A stretch of DNA of 64,000 bases from Helicobacter bizzozeronii CCUG 35545 (GTDB taxonomy: Bacteria; Campylobacterota; Campylobacteria; Campylobacterales; Helicobacteraceae): contig CAGP01000048.1 of assembly GCA_000263275.1 (NCBI GenBank), forward strand, positions 1 to 64,000. The letters are read 5' to 3'. Below are positions 29,600 through 39,818 of the stretch, piece after piece (the stretch's first letter is position 1; each line of letters begins with the position of its first letter). The notes under the pieces were generated by a model. That model had not been told where the DNA came from. It saw nothing but the letters and a program-made list of their open reading frames with translations, and did no database searches. The position numbers and the translations under genes were made by a program.

Positions 29600-30904
29600 A
29601 TACCCGTTATTGTAGTTTTTGTAATAAGCCTGAAAGCACCTTACACCACCACCGCCGCTTAATTTTCTCTTCGCGCAAGTCTGGCAAGGACACCCACATT
29701 TGCGAATATTGTGTGGAATACCTTTATAAAGAACTCCACACAGAATTACCCACTCTGCACCCACGCAAATTCGATCACATTGAGGGCATGCCTCCCCCCA
29801 AGCAAAACCCCCCCCATGTCTTTGATCCCCTCCCCTAGTGCGCTCAAAGAAGCGCTGGATAACTATGTGATCGGGCAAGAGGAGGCTAAACGGGTTTTAA
29901 GCGTGGCGGTCTATGATCACTACAAACGGCTCAATTACCAAGAAAAGCACACAGAAAGCACCGCCCTAGAGGTGGAGATTTCCAAATCTAATATCCTCTT
30001 AGTAGGACCCACAGGGAGTGGTAAAACCTTGATGGCACAAACCCTAGCACGCTTTTTGAATGTGCCTATTGCCATTAGCGATGCGACTAGCCTAACTGAG
30101 GCAGGCTATGTGGGCGAGGATGTGGAGAATATCCTTACGCGCTTGTTGCAGGCTAGCGATGGGGATGTGGAGCGCGCCCAGCGGGGGATTGTCTTTATTG
30201 ATGAGATTGACAAGATCGCCCGGCTCTCAGAGAATCGCTCCATCACGCGCGATGTGTCTGGGGAAGGCGTGCAACAAGCCCTTTTAAAGATCATTGAGGG
30301 GGCGGTGGTGAATGTGAGCCCTAGAGGCGGGCGCAAACACCCCAATGAAAATTTTGTGCAGATTGATACGACCAATATTTTATTCATCTGTGGCGGGGCG
30401 TTTGATGGGATCATTGACATCATTAAAAGACGCGTGCATAGCAATGTCTTGGGCTTTGGGAGCGAGAAAAAGACCAAAGAACAACTTGAAGATATTTTGC
30501 ACCTAGTCGAGCCTGAGGATTTGATCTCCTATGGTTTGATCCCTGAGTTAATTGGGCGTTTGCCCGTGATCTCCGCACTCAAACCCATTTCCAAAGAGGC
30601 GATGATTGATATTTTGCAAAAACCCAAAAACGCCCTCATCAAGCAATACCAAGAGCTGTTTAAAATGGACGATGTGGAATTGGTGTTTGAAGAAGATGCG
30701 GTTGAAGAGATCGCCAATTTAGCCATTAAGCGCAAAGTCGGGGCTAGGGGCTTAAGAGCCATCATGGAGGATCTCACTTTAGATGTTAGATTTGATCTGC
30801 CCAGCCTCAAGGACTACCAAGTTATCATCACTAAAGAGTGCGTGCTCAAGCAAGAAAAGCCCTTGCTAATTAAAAAAAATAAACCCTTGCTGATGCCCTC
30901 TTAA
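29596..30904 (+). CDS. clpX: ClpX ATPase subunit of the ClpXP protease, one frameshift
   Basis: A hexameric AAA+ unfoldase that feeds substrates to ClpP. The N-terminal zinc-binding domain has CSFCNK (Cys6, Cys9) and CEYC (Cys37, Cys40). Walker A is GPTGSGKTL, the pore loop is GYVGED, Walker B is [11 protein letters not shown], and the long conserved [16 protein letters not shown] follows. The frame breaks at a run of eight C (29808-29815); with seven it reads [20 protein letters not shown] and gives about 435 residues. It starts inside the lpxA stop region (ATGA). Confidence 0.95.
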
Positions 30905-30924
30905 AATCCAACAGAAAGAGTTTC

Positions 30925-31962
30925 ATGATCCTAGATAAAATAATCGGTGTTTTTTCTCACGATGTGGCGATTGACTTAGGCACGGCTAATACCGTGGTGT
31001 CTGTCAAGGGGCAGGGTATCATCATCAATGAGCCCTCCATTGTCGCTGTCAAACTCAACAAATACGACCGCATGGAGGAGGTGTTAGCGGTGGGGAGTGA
31101 GGCTAAGGAGATGATTGGCAAAACGCCCGCGGGCGTGCAAGCCATCCGCCCCATGAAAGATGGGGTGATTGCCGATTTTGACATCACCGAGAAAATGATT
31201 CGTTATTTTATTGAAAAGGCGCATAAACGCAAATCCTTGATCCGCCCTAGAATCATGGTCTGTGTGCCCTATGGGCTAACCAGTGTGGAACGCAAGGCGG
31301 TTAAAGAGAGTGCGATGAGTGCGGGGGCTAGAGAGGTGTTTTTGATTGAAGAGCCCATGGCAGCAGCCATTGGGGCGGGCTTGCCGGTTAAAGACCCACA
31401 AGGGAGCTTGATTGTGGATATTGGGGGGGGCACAACAGAAATTGGGGTGATTAGCCTTGGGGGGCTGGTGGTGAGCAAGAGTATCCGTGTGGCGGGCAAT
31501 AAGCTAGATGCCAGCATTGTAGATTATGTCCGCAAAACTTATAACTTGCAAATTGGCGAGCGCACGGGCGAGGAAATTAAAATCGCCATTGGATCAGCCA
31601 TTGAGCTAGACCCCCCTTTAAAAATGGAGGTGAGCGGACGCGATCAGGTGAGCGGGATTTTAAACACCATTGAGCTTAACAGCGAAGATGTCAGAGAGGC
31701 GATCAAGGAACAAATTAAAGAGATCAGCAACGCCTTAAAATCTGTTTTAGAAGAGGTCAAACCTGACTTGGCTGGGGACATTGTGGAAAATGGGGTTGTT
31801 CTGACCGGTGGGGGGGCTTTGATTCGTGGGCTAGATAAATATTTGAGTAATATTGTCAAGTTGCCCGTTTTTGTGGGCGAAGAACCGCTCTTGGCGGTGG
31901 CTAGGGGCACGAGCAAAGCCATTGAAGATTTGGATTTATTGAGTAGTCTAGGGGATTTGTAG
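30925..31962 (+). CDS. mreB: Rod-shape determining protein MreB
   Basis: An actin-like filament protein that organises the elongation machinery at the inner membrane. At 345 residues it has the usual length and an intact frame. The phosphate-1 loop reads IDLGTANTVVS, phosphate-2 IVDIGGGTTEIGVI, and the adenosine part ENGVVLTGGGALIRGLDKYL. An amphipathic N-terminus (MILDKIIGVFS) can serve as membrane anchor. It is followed by mreC after eight bases. Confidence 0.97.
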   Translation: MILDKIIGVFSHDVAIDLGTANTVVSVKGQGIIINEPSIVAVKLNKYDRMEEVLAVGSEAKEMIGKTPAGVQAIRPMKDGVIADFDITEKMIRYFIEKAHKRKSLIRPRIMVCVPYGLTSVERKAVKESAMSAGAREVFLIEEPMAAAIGAGLPVKDPQGSLIVDIGGGTTEIGVISLGGLVVSKSIRVAGNKLDASIVDYVRKTYNLQIGERTGEEIKIAIGSAIELDPPLKMEVSGRDQVSGILNTIELNSEDVREAIKEQIKEISNALKSVLEEVKPDLAGDIVENGVVLTGGGALIRGLDKYLSNIVKLPVFVGEEPLLAVARGTSKAIEDLDLLSSLGDL

Positions 31963-31970
31963 GATCAAGT

Positions 31971-32829
31971 TTGGTTGGCAAGCGGGGCATTTTAGTTTTA
32001 GGCGTTTTTTTCACTATCTTGTATTTGCTAGACATCCGCGGGTCTAGCAGTTATTTAAGCGATAAAATCAAGGTCTTTTTTTTAAACACCAAAGATTATT
32101 TTGTTGTGGGCTACCAAAAGCACTTCCAGCAAGCCAAAATGATTGAGGATTACCAGCAACAACTACAAGGTTATCGCGATCTCAAACTCGCCTATGCTGA
32201 TCTGATCAGCAAAAACAAGGCTCTAATAGCTACTATTGGCGATTTAGAAAATCTCCAAAAGACCTATGCGCCCAACACTTCAAACCTATCTGCCCTCCTT
32301 GCTAACAAAAACCAAAAACCCCCATGTTTGCCCAACCCCCCTAGAGTCAGCCCTGCTCCCCTCTGCGCTTTTCACGCTCACACGGGTTTATGGCTTTGCC
32401 AAGTTGGGCGATACCCACCAGTTACTCTTAGATGTCAAAGCCTCCTACCCCAAAGATCAGATTTTGGGCATGGTGGCATTTAACCGCACCATAGGGATTG
32501 CCGTGCAAAGAGATGGGCGTTTTGTGGGGCTCTTGCATGGCGACCCGCAAACCAGCTATAGCGTGATGGTCAAAAATGGCAACAAGGTCTATTATGGTTT
32601 TATCACCAGCGAGTCATTTAATACCTATGTGAGCTTTTTGCCCGCTTATGCGCCTATCCAAGTGGGAGACCCGGTTTTCACCAGTGGCTTGGATCACATC
32701 TTTAGCACGGGGATTTATGTCGGCAAAGTCGCCAGCATAGAAGATCACTACCTTTATAAAAGAGCCTTGCTCCAACTTGAGCCCCTCGATCAGATGATTT
32801 TTTACACCACCTTAGTGAGCATGCCCTAA
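31971..32829 (+). CDS. mreC: Rod-shape determining protein MreC, one frameshift
   Basis: A bitopic periplasmic scaffold for the elongasome. After an N-terminal membrane helix (GILVLGVFFTILYLLDIRGS) comes a coiled coil (about residues 55-100), then the two beta domains. The frame breaks between the halves; a run of six C (32336-32341) cut to five reads PCLPNPLESALLPSALF and gives about 285 residues. The second half holds GMVAFNRTIGIAVQ and GDPVFTSGLDHIFSTGI, which are typical of the family. The start is TTG 31971, since no ATG fits. No mreD follows. Confidence 0.88.
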
Positions 32830-34936
32830 TGGCTGACTTTGGGCGTTTTTACCAAGATTTGCTCTTAAGCGAGGGGGCATTTTTTTTTAGAAAATAGTTT
32901 AGATGCGCTGCTAGATACGCCCATTCCCCCCGACAAACAACAAGAAATCTTTAAGATCTTCACTTCTAAAGCCCTCGACTTATTTAAAAAAGGCGAGGTG
33001 TTGGGAATCAAGTATTTGTATTTGGGGCTGTTGATCCCAGATATGATCGCCCTAGATATGGACTTTGAACGCTATTTTAGCCTAGCCCAGCAAGCCATGC
33101 AAGCTAGCAGTAATCCCATCGAAACACGCATTGTTTTTTGAGCTGGCGTGTATCTCTAAGTTGATGAGCGGGGCAAAATTAGAGGCACTGCAATTTTTTA
33201 ACCGAACAACTTTGTTTGCAAGATAGTGCCTTTTTATGCCATTACAACGCCTTGATCATCGATCTTTTCACAAAATTAAAGGTCCCCTTTAGCGTGCCTA
33301 AATGCGTGTTTGACAAGCTCCTAAATCCCGCCTACTTTTTAACCCTCCATTCCAAGACACAGCGCAATATTTTAAACGCGCAATTACATTTGTTTTGGAA
33401 TGTCCCGCATTACTTTGCCTCCAAAGAATGGTTAGGGCTTTATGAAACCTATAAGGTTTTATTTGTGGCTCTCTTGGAGGCAAATGCCCTAGATAGTGCC
33501 CTTTTTTTTGCAATTTCTCATCTACCATGTGTGTGGGAATGCCTTTAGCGATGGGGCACAATGGGAGGATTTTAATACCCATATTACCTTGATCGCCTCC
33601 AAGCATTACCCCCGATTATTCCAGCAATACTGCACCACGCATGCTAAAAGCTACCCTTGCTACTTGGAACACAGCACGCCCATTGTGATTGGCATTTTGC
33701 GGGATCGCTTGGTGGAAAACTCCCCCTTCAAGGTGGAATGCTCACTAATAGCCATGCTCACCAAGCACCCCACCTTCAATACACGCTTTAAAATCAAGGT
33801 CTTTAGCATGGACTATGATGAAAAAAGCCCCAATGACCCCCAAGCAATTGCCTTGTTGCAAAATTTGGGCGAGTGGGCGGGCTTTGAGGGCGGCATTGAG
33901 CTCATCACCCTCCCAACGGGCGATGCCTTTTATCAAAGCCACCTAGAAAAAGCCTTGAGGCTAAAAGAATTGCTTTACACCCACCAAGTGCGTATTTTAA
34001 TCAGCCCCAATAATGGCTATGGAATCAGCGATTTTTTGCTCGCCACCCGTTCCAGTGCGGTGCAGATTTATTATAGCCATGGCAACAAAGCTTACCATTT
34101 AGATGCCCTAGAGGGCTACATGACCCACATTGCCCCCACCATTGGGGCTTATAGCCAATCAAATCTGCCCTATTTGGGTATTTTTATCCCCATGCTCTCT
34201 TTTTTTTACAACCCCCCCCTACGATGCCTATAGCCAGCACTTGGTGCAAAAAACCCGCTCTTTTTATGTTTCTGATCCCGATATGCTGATTTTAGGCACA
34301 ATCGGGCGACTCACTAAACTAGATAGCCTAGAGTTTTTAGACAGCGTGTTAGACATCTTGCACCAAGCCCCCCAAAGCGTGTATTTGGCATGCGGGATTG
34401 GGTCTAGCCACGCCATCCAAGAAAAATTAGAGCAACTCATTAAAGAGCACAGCCTCCCGCCCTCTTTGTTGGGGCGTTTTAAATTTGTGGGCTATGTGGA
34501 TGCGCATTTATACGGGCATGTGATCGATTTGTTCTTAGACACCTTCCCCATGCAACAAGGCGAGAGCAAGGCGGAGTTTAGCGCTAAAAATAAACTGGTT
34601 TTGACCCTCTCAGAGAGCACGCCCCAAGCACGCCAAGAAAATTTTAACGCCTTTGTATCCGCTCACATGCACGCCCTTAAAGAACTTTGCACTGCCCATG
34701 CCATTAGCCTAGAGGATTACCAACGCTACTACCACCAAGAAGCCCAAAGCGTGATCGCGCTTAGCCCTAAGGATTATGTGAGTAAAGCCCTAGCACTCTT
34801 AAAACTCTGGCAAAACCCTAAGCAACTTAAAACCCTGCTAGAGGAGCGATCAATCTTGCGCGCGATCACCCACAAGCTGAAAGCAGAGCAAAGCGTGGAT
34901 TTAGTGGTCAAATATTTAGACCAACTTTTGGGATAG
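32829..34936 (+). CDS. Large glycosyltransferase-like protein, five frameshifts
   Basis: A frame of about 700 codons starts at the ATG overlapping the mreC stop. It is interrupted at T9 (32880-32888), T6 (33134-33139), T6 (33194-33199), T8 (33502-33509) and C8 (34212-34219); removing one base at each gives one continuous protein. The N-terminal 290 residues look helical, like a repeat or TPR-type region. The C-terminal half resembles GT-B glycosyltransferases: a first fold with IVIGILRDRLVEN and VQIYYSHGNKAYHLDALEG, then LGTIGRLTKLDSLEFLDSVL and the sugar-nucleotide region FKFVGYVDAHLYGHVIDLFL-DTFPMQQGES. This layout is reminiscent of HMW1C or OGT-like cytoplasmic enzymes, but the acceptor is unknown. 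I recall a restriction gene at this place in H. pylori. Confidence 0.7.
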
Positions 34937-34938
34937 GC

Positions 34939-35709
34939 ATGCGTTGGGTCTATGTGGTATTTTTAAGCCTTGTTCTTTTGGGGTGTTTGGGGTGCATGGG
35001 GATGTTTTTACCCATGTTTTTTTCCTCCCTCTCCCAAGATAACCAAAACCAGTTAGACCAATTTGGGGACGATCCCATCAATGGCGATCGCCAATCCCAA
35101 GAGGTGCTTTACTACACCCGCTTAGAGCCACCGATGTTTGAAGATTCTTCAGGGCACCCTGTCGAACAAGATGTGGGCTTGTCTTCCCAAGACATTAGGG
35201 GCACAGCGATGGGTGGGGTTGAAATCCAAAGAAGCGACTTGCTCCAAGAGGTTAAAGACAGCGAGCAAGAACGCAAAGACAAGGCTAACACGCCCGAAAC
35301 TTTCCACACGAAGTTAAACGATTGTGCCAAAAACGACCTTTTTAACGAGCTAGGAGCCCAACTCAGCATCAAAACAGATGAGCAAAAACGCTGTATCCGC
35401 TTGCAAAACCACTACTTTAGCGTGCTCAACAAACATTACGCCGCCATCAACCAGAAAAAAGCACGGGTTTTGATTCTCTTGCAAGATTTGGTGAGTGCTT
35501 GCAACACCTACCCAGAAAAGCAAGCCCTGTTAAAAAGCCCCTTTTTCAAACGCCTAGCCCCCCATATCAACACACGCAGAGAAAAATTACTTTACAAACA
35601 ACTCAGCAATGCCAAGCCCTTAAAACGCGATGGTTTGCATGCGCTCTTAATCGATCCCAAACTGGGCGAACGATTCTATCGTTGTCAATATTTTATCCAC
35701 GCGCCTTGA
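34939..35709 (+). CDS. Unknown membrane-anchored or lipoprotein
   Basis: A 256-residue protein with a hydrophobic N-terminus containing a lipobox-like LVLLGC (Cys16) and a second Cys19, followed by more hydrophobic residues (MGMFLPMFFSSL), so either lipid or helix anchoring is possible. The rest is hydrophilic. Residues 30-90 are acidic and look disordered, and residues 110-250 are helical with scattered Cys (DCAKNDL, EQKRCIRL, SACNTYP, YRCQYF). I do not recognise the family. It is three bases from the glycosyltransferase gene and overlaps rlmN tail to tail by 17 bases. Confidence 0.65.
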   Translation: MRWVYVVFLSLVLLGCLGCMGMFLPMFFSSLSQDNQNQLDQFGDDPINGDRQSQEVLYYTRLEPPMFEDSSGHPVEQDVGLSSQDIRGTAMGGVEIQRSDLLQEVKDSEQERKDKANTPETFHTKLNDCAKNDLFNELGAQLSIKTDEQKRCIRLQNHYFSVLNKHYAAINQKKARVLILLQDLVSACNTYPEKQALLKSPFFKRLAPHINTRREKLLYKQLSNAKPLKRDGLHALLIDPKLGERFYRCQYFIHAP

Positions 35710-36781
35710 GGCGTTTTTCTCGTAGTTGCCCGCAAGCCGCACTGATGTCTAACCCCTTAGAGATGCGAATCGTGCAAAGCAAACCTTTTTGATTCAAAAA
35801 ATCCGCAAAGGCTTGCACTTTTTCTAAATTAGGGCGCGCAAAGGGGCTATTTGGCATGGGATTATAGGGGATGAGATTAACCTTAGCCCTTAGCCCATTG
35901 AGTAATTTTAACAACGCCCTAGCATGCTCTAAGCCATCATTATGATCTTTTAAAACCAAATATTCAAACATGATGCGTTTGCGGGTGTCCAAAGGGAAAC
36001 GCCTAATGGCATCAATCAAGGCTTGGATATTATAAGTCTTGTTAATGGGCATTAATTTAGAGCGTAAAACATCATTGACCGCATGCAAGGAGATTGCCAA
36101 CTGCACGCCTAAATTGAGCGCACCCAACGCATCGATGAGGGGTGCCACCCCGCTTGTGGAAATGGTGATGCGTCTGGGGGCAATATTAAGTCCTGCTGGA
36201 TCGCTTAAAATCCTAATCGCCCGCACGACCTCATTAAAGTTATGCAAGGGTTCGCCCATGCCCATAAAGACTAAATTAATCCCCTTAGTGGGCTCTAAAT
36301 GGTGATCGCATTTGAGATACACCACTTGTTGCACGATCTCAGCGGCCAATAAATCACGCACAAAGCCCCCCTTAGCGGTCGCACAAAACACACAGCCCAC
36401 CTTACAACCAATTTGGCAACTCAAACAAAAGGTCAGTTTCTCTTGGGCGATTAATTGCCCCTCACCGTTAAATTGTTTGTCTTTCATCACCATAAAGACA
36501 CTCTCAAAGGTGTGATCATCAGGGGTTTTAAACAAATACTTTTGGCTTTGATCGGCACTGCACTCATGGGCAACCACCTCTAGCGTGCCTAGATTAAAAT
36601 CTTGCATGGCTTGTTGTCTAAAGCTCTTGGGGAGATTGTGCATGCCCTCAAAGCTAGAGGCGTAGCGTTGGTAGAGCCAGCTAAAGACTTGTTTAGCCAC
36701 AAAGGGCTTAAAATGGTGCTGGACGCAATAACTTTTGAGCTCCTCTAAAGTGAGCCCGTATAAAGAGGGTTTCAAACTCAT
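35693..36781 (-). CDS. rlmN: Dual-specificity RNA methyltransferase RlmN
   Basis: A radical-SAM enzyme that makes 2-methyladenosine at A2503 of 23S rRNA and A37 of some tRNAs. The cluster motif CX3CX2C is seen as CKVGCVFC. The methyl-carrying cysteine is in LTFCLSCQ, and the second catalytic cysteine in DISAACGQL near the C-terminus. FMGMGEPLHNFNEV, the SAM-binding GEP motif, is present. The product is 362 residues. The start overlaps the glmS stop by four bases. Confidence 0.95.
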   Translation of the reverse strand: MSLKPSLYGLTLEELKSYCVQHHFKPFVAKQVFSWLYQRYASSFEGMHNLPKSFRQQAMQDFNLGTLEVVAHECSADQSQKYLFKTPDDHTFESVFMVMKDKQFNGEGQLIAQEKLTFCLSCQIGCKVGCVFCATAKGGFVRDLLAAEIVQQVVYLKCDHHLEPTKGINLVFMGMGEPLHNFNEVVRAIRILSDPAGLNIAPRRITISTSGVAPLIDALGALNLGVQLAISLHAVNDVLRSKLMPINKTYNIQALIDAIRRFPLDTRKRIMFEYLVLKDHNDGLEHARALLKLLNGLRAKVNLIPYNPMPNSPFARPNLEKVQAFADFLNQKGLLCTIRISKGLDISAACGQLREKRLKARG

Positions 36782-38593
36782 TCCACAGTTACGCTTTTGG
36801 CTAGATTGCGGGGTTTATCCACATCTAGCCCCTTGAGTTGTGCCATCTCTAGGGCAAAGAGTTGCAAGATGACTAACATGCTAAAAAATTCAGGCATGTA
36901 GTGGGCGTAGGGCTTGGTTTGGATTTGGAAGGTGGCGTTATCAATGGGCGTGGGGCTAATGGCAAAGATGAGCCCATCACGGGCGCGCAACTCCTCCACA
37001 TTGCTTAAATTCTTAGAGAAGAGGAGATTTTGGGGCAAAAGGGCGATGCTCAATAAACTGCAATCAGCTAGGGCAATGGGCCCATGCTTCATCTCGGCAC
37101 TGGCATAACCTTGTGCATGCACATAGGCTAATTCCTTGAGCTTGAGCGCGCCCTCTAGGGCGAGGGGGTAAAACACCCCCCTACCCATGAAAAAATACCC
37201 CTTGGGGTTTTGTTCTAAAATCTGTGCGCTTAGGGTTTTAATCTGGGAGTGCAATTCTAGGGCATCTTTAATGGCTTGCATGCTTGCATGCAGGGCTTGG
37301 ATTTGCTCTTGCATGGCTTGTTTGGATAGGCGTTTGTGCCCTAATTCTAGGGCTAAAAGCCACAGGGTTAAAATTTGACTCACAACGGCTTTTGTGGAGG
37401 CGACACTGCGCTCCAAACCCGCATGGGTTAAAAGGGTGGCATGCGCTAGAGCGCTCATGGTGGAATTTTGCGTGTTGCAAATGGCAAGCGTGTTTAAGCC
37501 CAAGCTTTTAGCCAATTTGAGAGCCTCTAGGGTGTCTGCACTCTCCCCACTTTGGGAAATGGCGATCACAAGTTCTTTGGCTTGGGTGGCAAAGTGGGCG
37601 TAGCGGTATTCGCTGGCTAATTCTACTTGCACCTTGATCTGGGCTAGGTCTTCAATCAAGTATTTGCCCACCAAACCCGCATGGTAGCTCGATCCGCATG
37701 CAACCACACTCAAGCACGAGAGATCCTCTAAAAACCCTTTGGGGAGTTCTAAATGCACTTGATGGGCTTTAATCCGCCCTAGCAAGGTGAGCACTTTATC
37801 TTGCTCATAAATTTCTTTTTGCATGAGTGTTTTAAAACCCTCTAAATCGCTCTGCGCGCTATCTTGGATCACAGCAGAGGGCGTGCCTAAATCCTCCAGC
37901 TTAAAGGGGGTGTGCAAATCCAGCACGCCTATAGCCCCATCCTCTAGGCGCACCATTTGGCTAGCCTGACTCAAAGCACTGGGCGCGCTGGCAAAAAAGA
38001 TACCTTGTTTGGCAAGTGCGATGAGTAGGGGCGATCGCTCTTTAGCATAAAAAAATACAGCTGGGAAAATGGGTGTTGATGAGTAAAATCGCATACGCCC
38101 CCTCTAGCTGGGCGATGGTTGTTTGGAAGGCGTGCAAAGCCTGTTCTTTGGTGGGCGCACTTTGCAGGTGCTGGGCTTGCAACTGGGCTTCAAATAAATG
38201 GGCGATGATTTCACTATCAGTTTGGCTAGCAAAAACATGCCCCTTTTTTTGTAATTTTTCCTTGAGGATGGCGTAATTTTCAATGATCCCATTATGCACA
38301 ATCGCACTACCGGCATAAACATGCGGGTGGGCGTTGGTGGCACTGGGTTTGCCATGGGTTGCCCAGCGCGTGTGGGCAATCCCCACACCCTCCCCCTTTG
38401 AGGTGAAATCCTGAGTTAGGCTCTCTAGTGCATTGATTTTCCCATCGGTCTTATAAATCTCTAGCACCGGGCATTTTTTCTCCAAAGTGGCTAACCCGGC
38501 ACTATCATAGCCCCGATATTCCAACTCCTTAAGCCCTGCAATCAAGAGGGCTTTTTTTTCTTGCTTGCCAATATAGCCAACAATCCCACACAT
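36778..38593 (-). CDS. glmS: Glucosamine-6-phosphate synthase, one frameshift
   Basis: Makes glucosamine 6-phosphate from fructose 6-phosphate and glutamine for peptidoglycan and LPS. The N-terminal glutaminase domain begins MCGIVGYIG with the nucleophile Cys2. The two SIS sugar-isomerase domains show VACGSSYHAGLVGKY, ISQSGESADTLEALK and the C-terminal NLAKSVTVE. The frame breaks at a run of seven T on the coding strand (38049-38055); with six it reads SCIFYAKERSPLLIAL, giving about 604 residues. The ATG at 38593 is preceded by TAGGGGGTTGCC, an identical leader to that of msrAB. No riboswitch-like leader is seen. Confidence 0.95.
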
Positions 38594-38602
38594 GGCAACC
38601 CC

Positions 38603-38843
38603 CTAAAATACCAGCATTTCGCGTTTGTATTTGTTGAGCGCGTTAATGTGCTCCTTTAACTCCTCCACATGCTCGCCAATTTGGGTGTAAAAAGCCATGT
38701 TGAGCGTGTCAGGGATGTCTAAGCTCCCCCGTTTCATCAAAAATAAAATCGCCCAAGCTGATATTGGCGATCTTTAAGAGCACTTCGATCTCCTCTTTGG
38801 AGTTTTCAATATTTTTAATGATGAGCTCTAATTTTTCAAACAT
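38603..38843 (-). CDS. Small helical protein (HP1531-like), one frameshift
   Basis: A short gene lying between kdsD and glmS. From ATG 38843, with AGAGG upstream, it reads MFEKLELIIKNIENSKEEIE. It leaves frame at a run of five G on the coding strand (38726-38730). With four G it continues ETGSLDIPDTLNMAFYTQIG and EHVEELKEHINALNKYKREM to TAG 38605-38603, giving 79 residues. It is mostly helical, with likely coiled coils at both ends. The function is unknown. In H. pylori a gene of similar size (HP1531) precedes glmS (HP1532), so the pair is conserved. Confidence 0.7.
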
Positions 38844-38852
38844 GTTTCCTCT

Positions 38853-39818
38853 TTAAGTGGGTTTGCTAAGTCCTAGTGCCAAGAGTGTGTGTAGGTGCAA
38901 CACACCCAGCACCCTTTGCTGGGTGTCTAGCACGATCAATAGCGAGATTTGGTGGGTTTCGATGAACTCTAGGGCTTGGATTAAGGGCATGTGGGGGTTA
39001 TCAATGCACTTAGGCTCTAAGGTGGCAAAATTTTTAGCCGGGGCATGCAGATCAAAACTTGCGGGCTGGAGCAGGGCACGGCGGATGTCCCCATCGCTTA
39101 ACACCCCCACTAATTGTTGCGCCTCATTGACCAGTAGGGCATTGCCTAAGCCCTTATCAGTAGCGCACAACAAGGCTTGGTGCAAAGAACAATCTACACC
39201 CACTAGGGGCAGGTTTTGGGTGCGATAGACATCTTTAACCTGCAAGCGTAATTGTTTGCCCAGCAACCCCCCCGGGTGGGTGAGCGCAAAATCTTCCTTT
39301 TGGAAGTTTTTATGCACCATCAAGCACACCGCCAACACATCGCCTAGGGCTAAACTCAAAGTGCTAGAAGTGGTCGGCACGAGGTGGAAGGCTTCTTGCT
39401 CAATTTCTAGTTTAAGGTGATAGGTGGCTAGTTTGCCCAAAGAACTTTGAGAATCCTTGCTCATGGCGATCAAAGTTTTATAGGGGATCACCCGTAGGGC
39501 ATCGAGCAATTCCACACTCTCGCCCCCATAGCTGATTGCCAAGATCGCATCTTGACTCCCCACAATCCCCATATCCCCATGCATGGCTTCTGTGGGGTGC
39601 AAAAAGATCGCCTTTGTGCCCGTGCTGGTCATTGTAGCGGCGATCTTGCGCCCCACATGCGCGCTCTTACCCACCCCCATCACCACAACCAAAGGCGCGT
39701 TGGCTAGGGCGTTGATAATGGGTTCTAGGGTGGGGTTACTCAGCGCCCCTATTGCCTTTAAAAGCGCATTGGCTTGTAGCTCTAGGGTGTGGCGCGCATG
39801 GCGGGCATAATCTAGCAT
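38853..39818 (-). CDS. kdsD: Arabinose-5-phosphate isomerase (KdsD/KpsF family)
   Basis: Interconverts ribulose 5-phosphate and arabinose 5-phosphate, the first step toward Kdo for the LPS inner core. The 321-residue product has an N-terminal SIS domain (VVVMGVGKSAHVGRKIAATM, TEAMHGDMGIV, ISYGGESVELLDAL, HPGGLLGKQL) followed by a pair of CBS domains (about residues 205-320). It overlaps the msrAB stop by one base. H. pylori has the gene (HP1429) next to rnj; here msrAB lies between them. Confidence 0.93.
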   Translation of the reverse strand: MLDYARHARHTLELQANALLKAIGALSNPTLEPIINALANAPLVVVMGVGKSAHVGRKIAATMTSTGTKAIFLHPTEAMHGDMGIVGSQDAILAISYGGESVELLDALRVIPYKTLIAMSKDSQSSLGKLATYHLKLEIEQEAFHLVPTTSSTLSLALGDVLAVCLMVHKNFQKEDFALTHPGGLLGKQLRLQVKDVYRTQNLPLVGVDCSLHQALLCATDKGLGNALLVNEAQQLVGVLSDGDIRRALLQPASFDLHAPAKNFATLEPKCIDNPHMPLIQALEFIETHQISLLIVLDTQQRVLGVLHLHTLLALGLSKPT

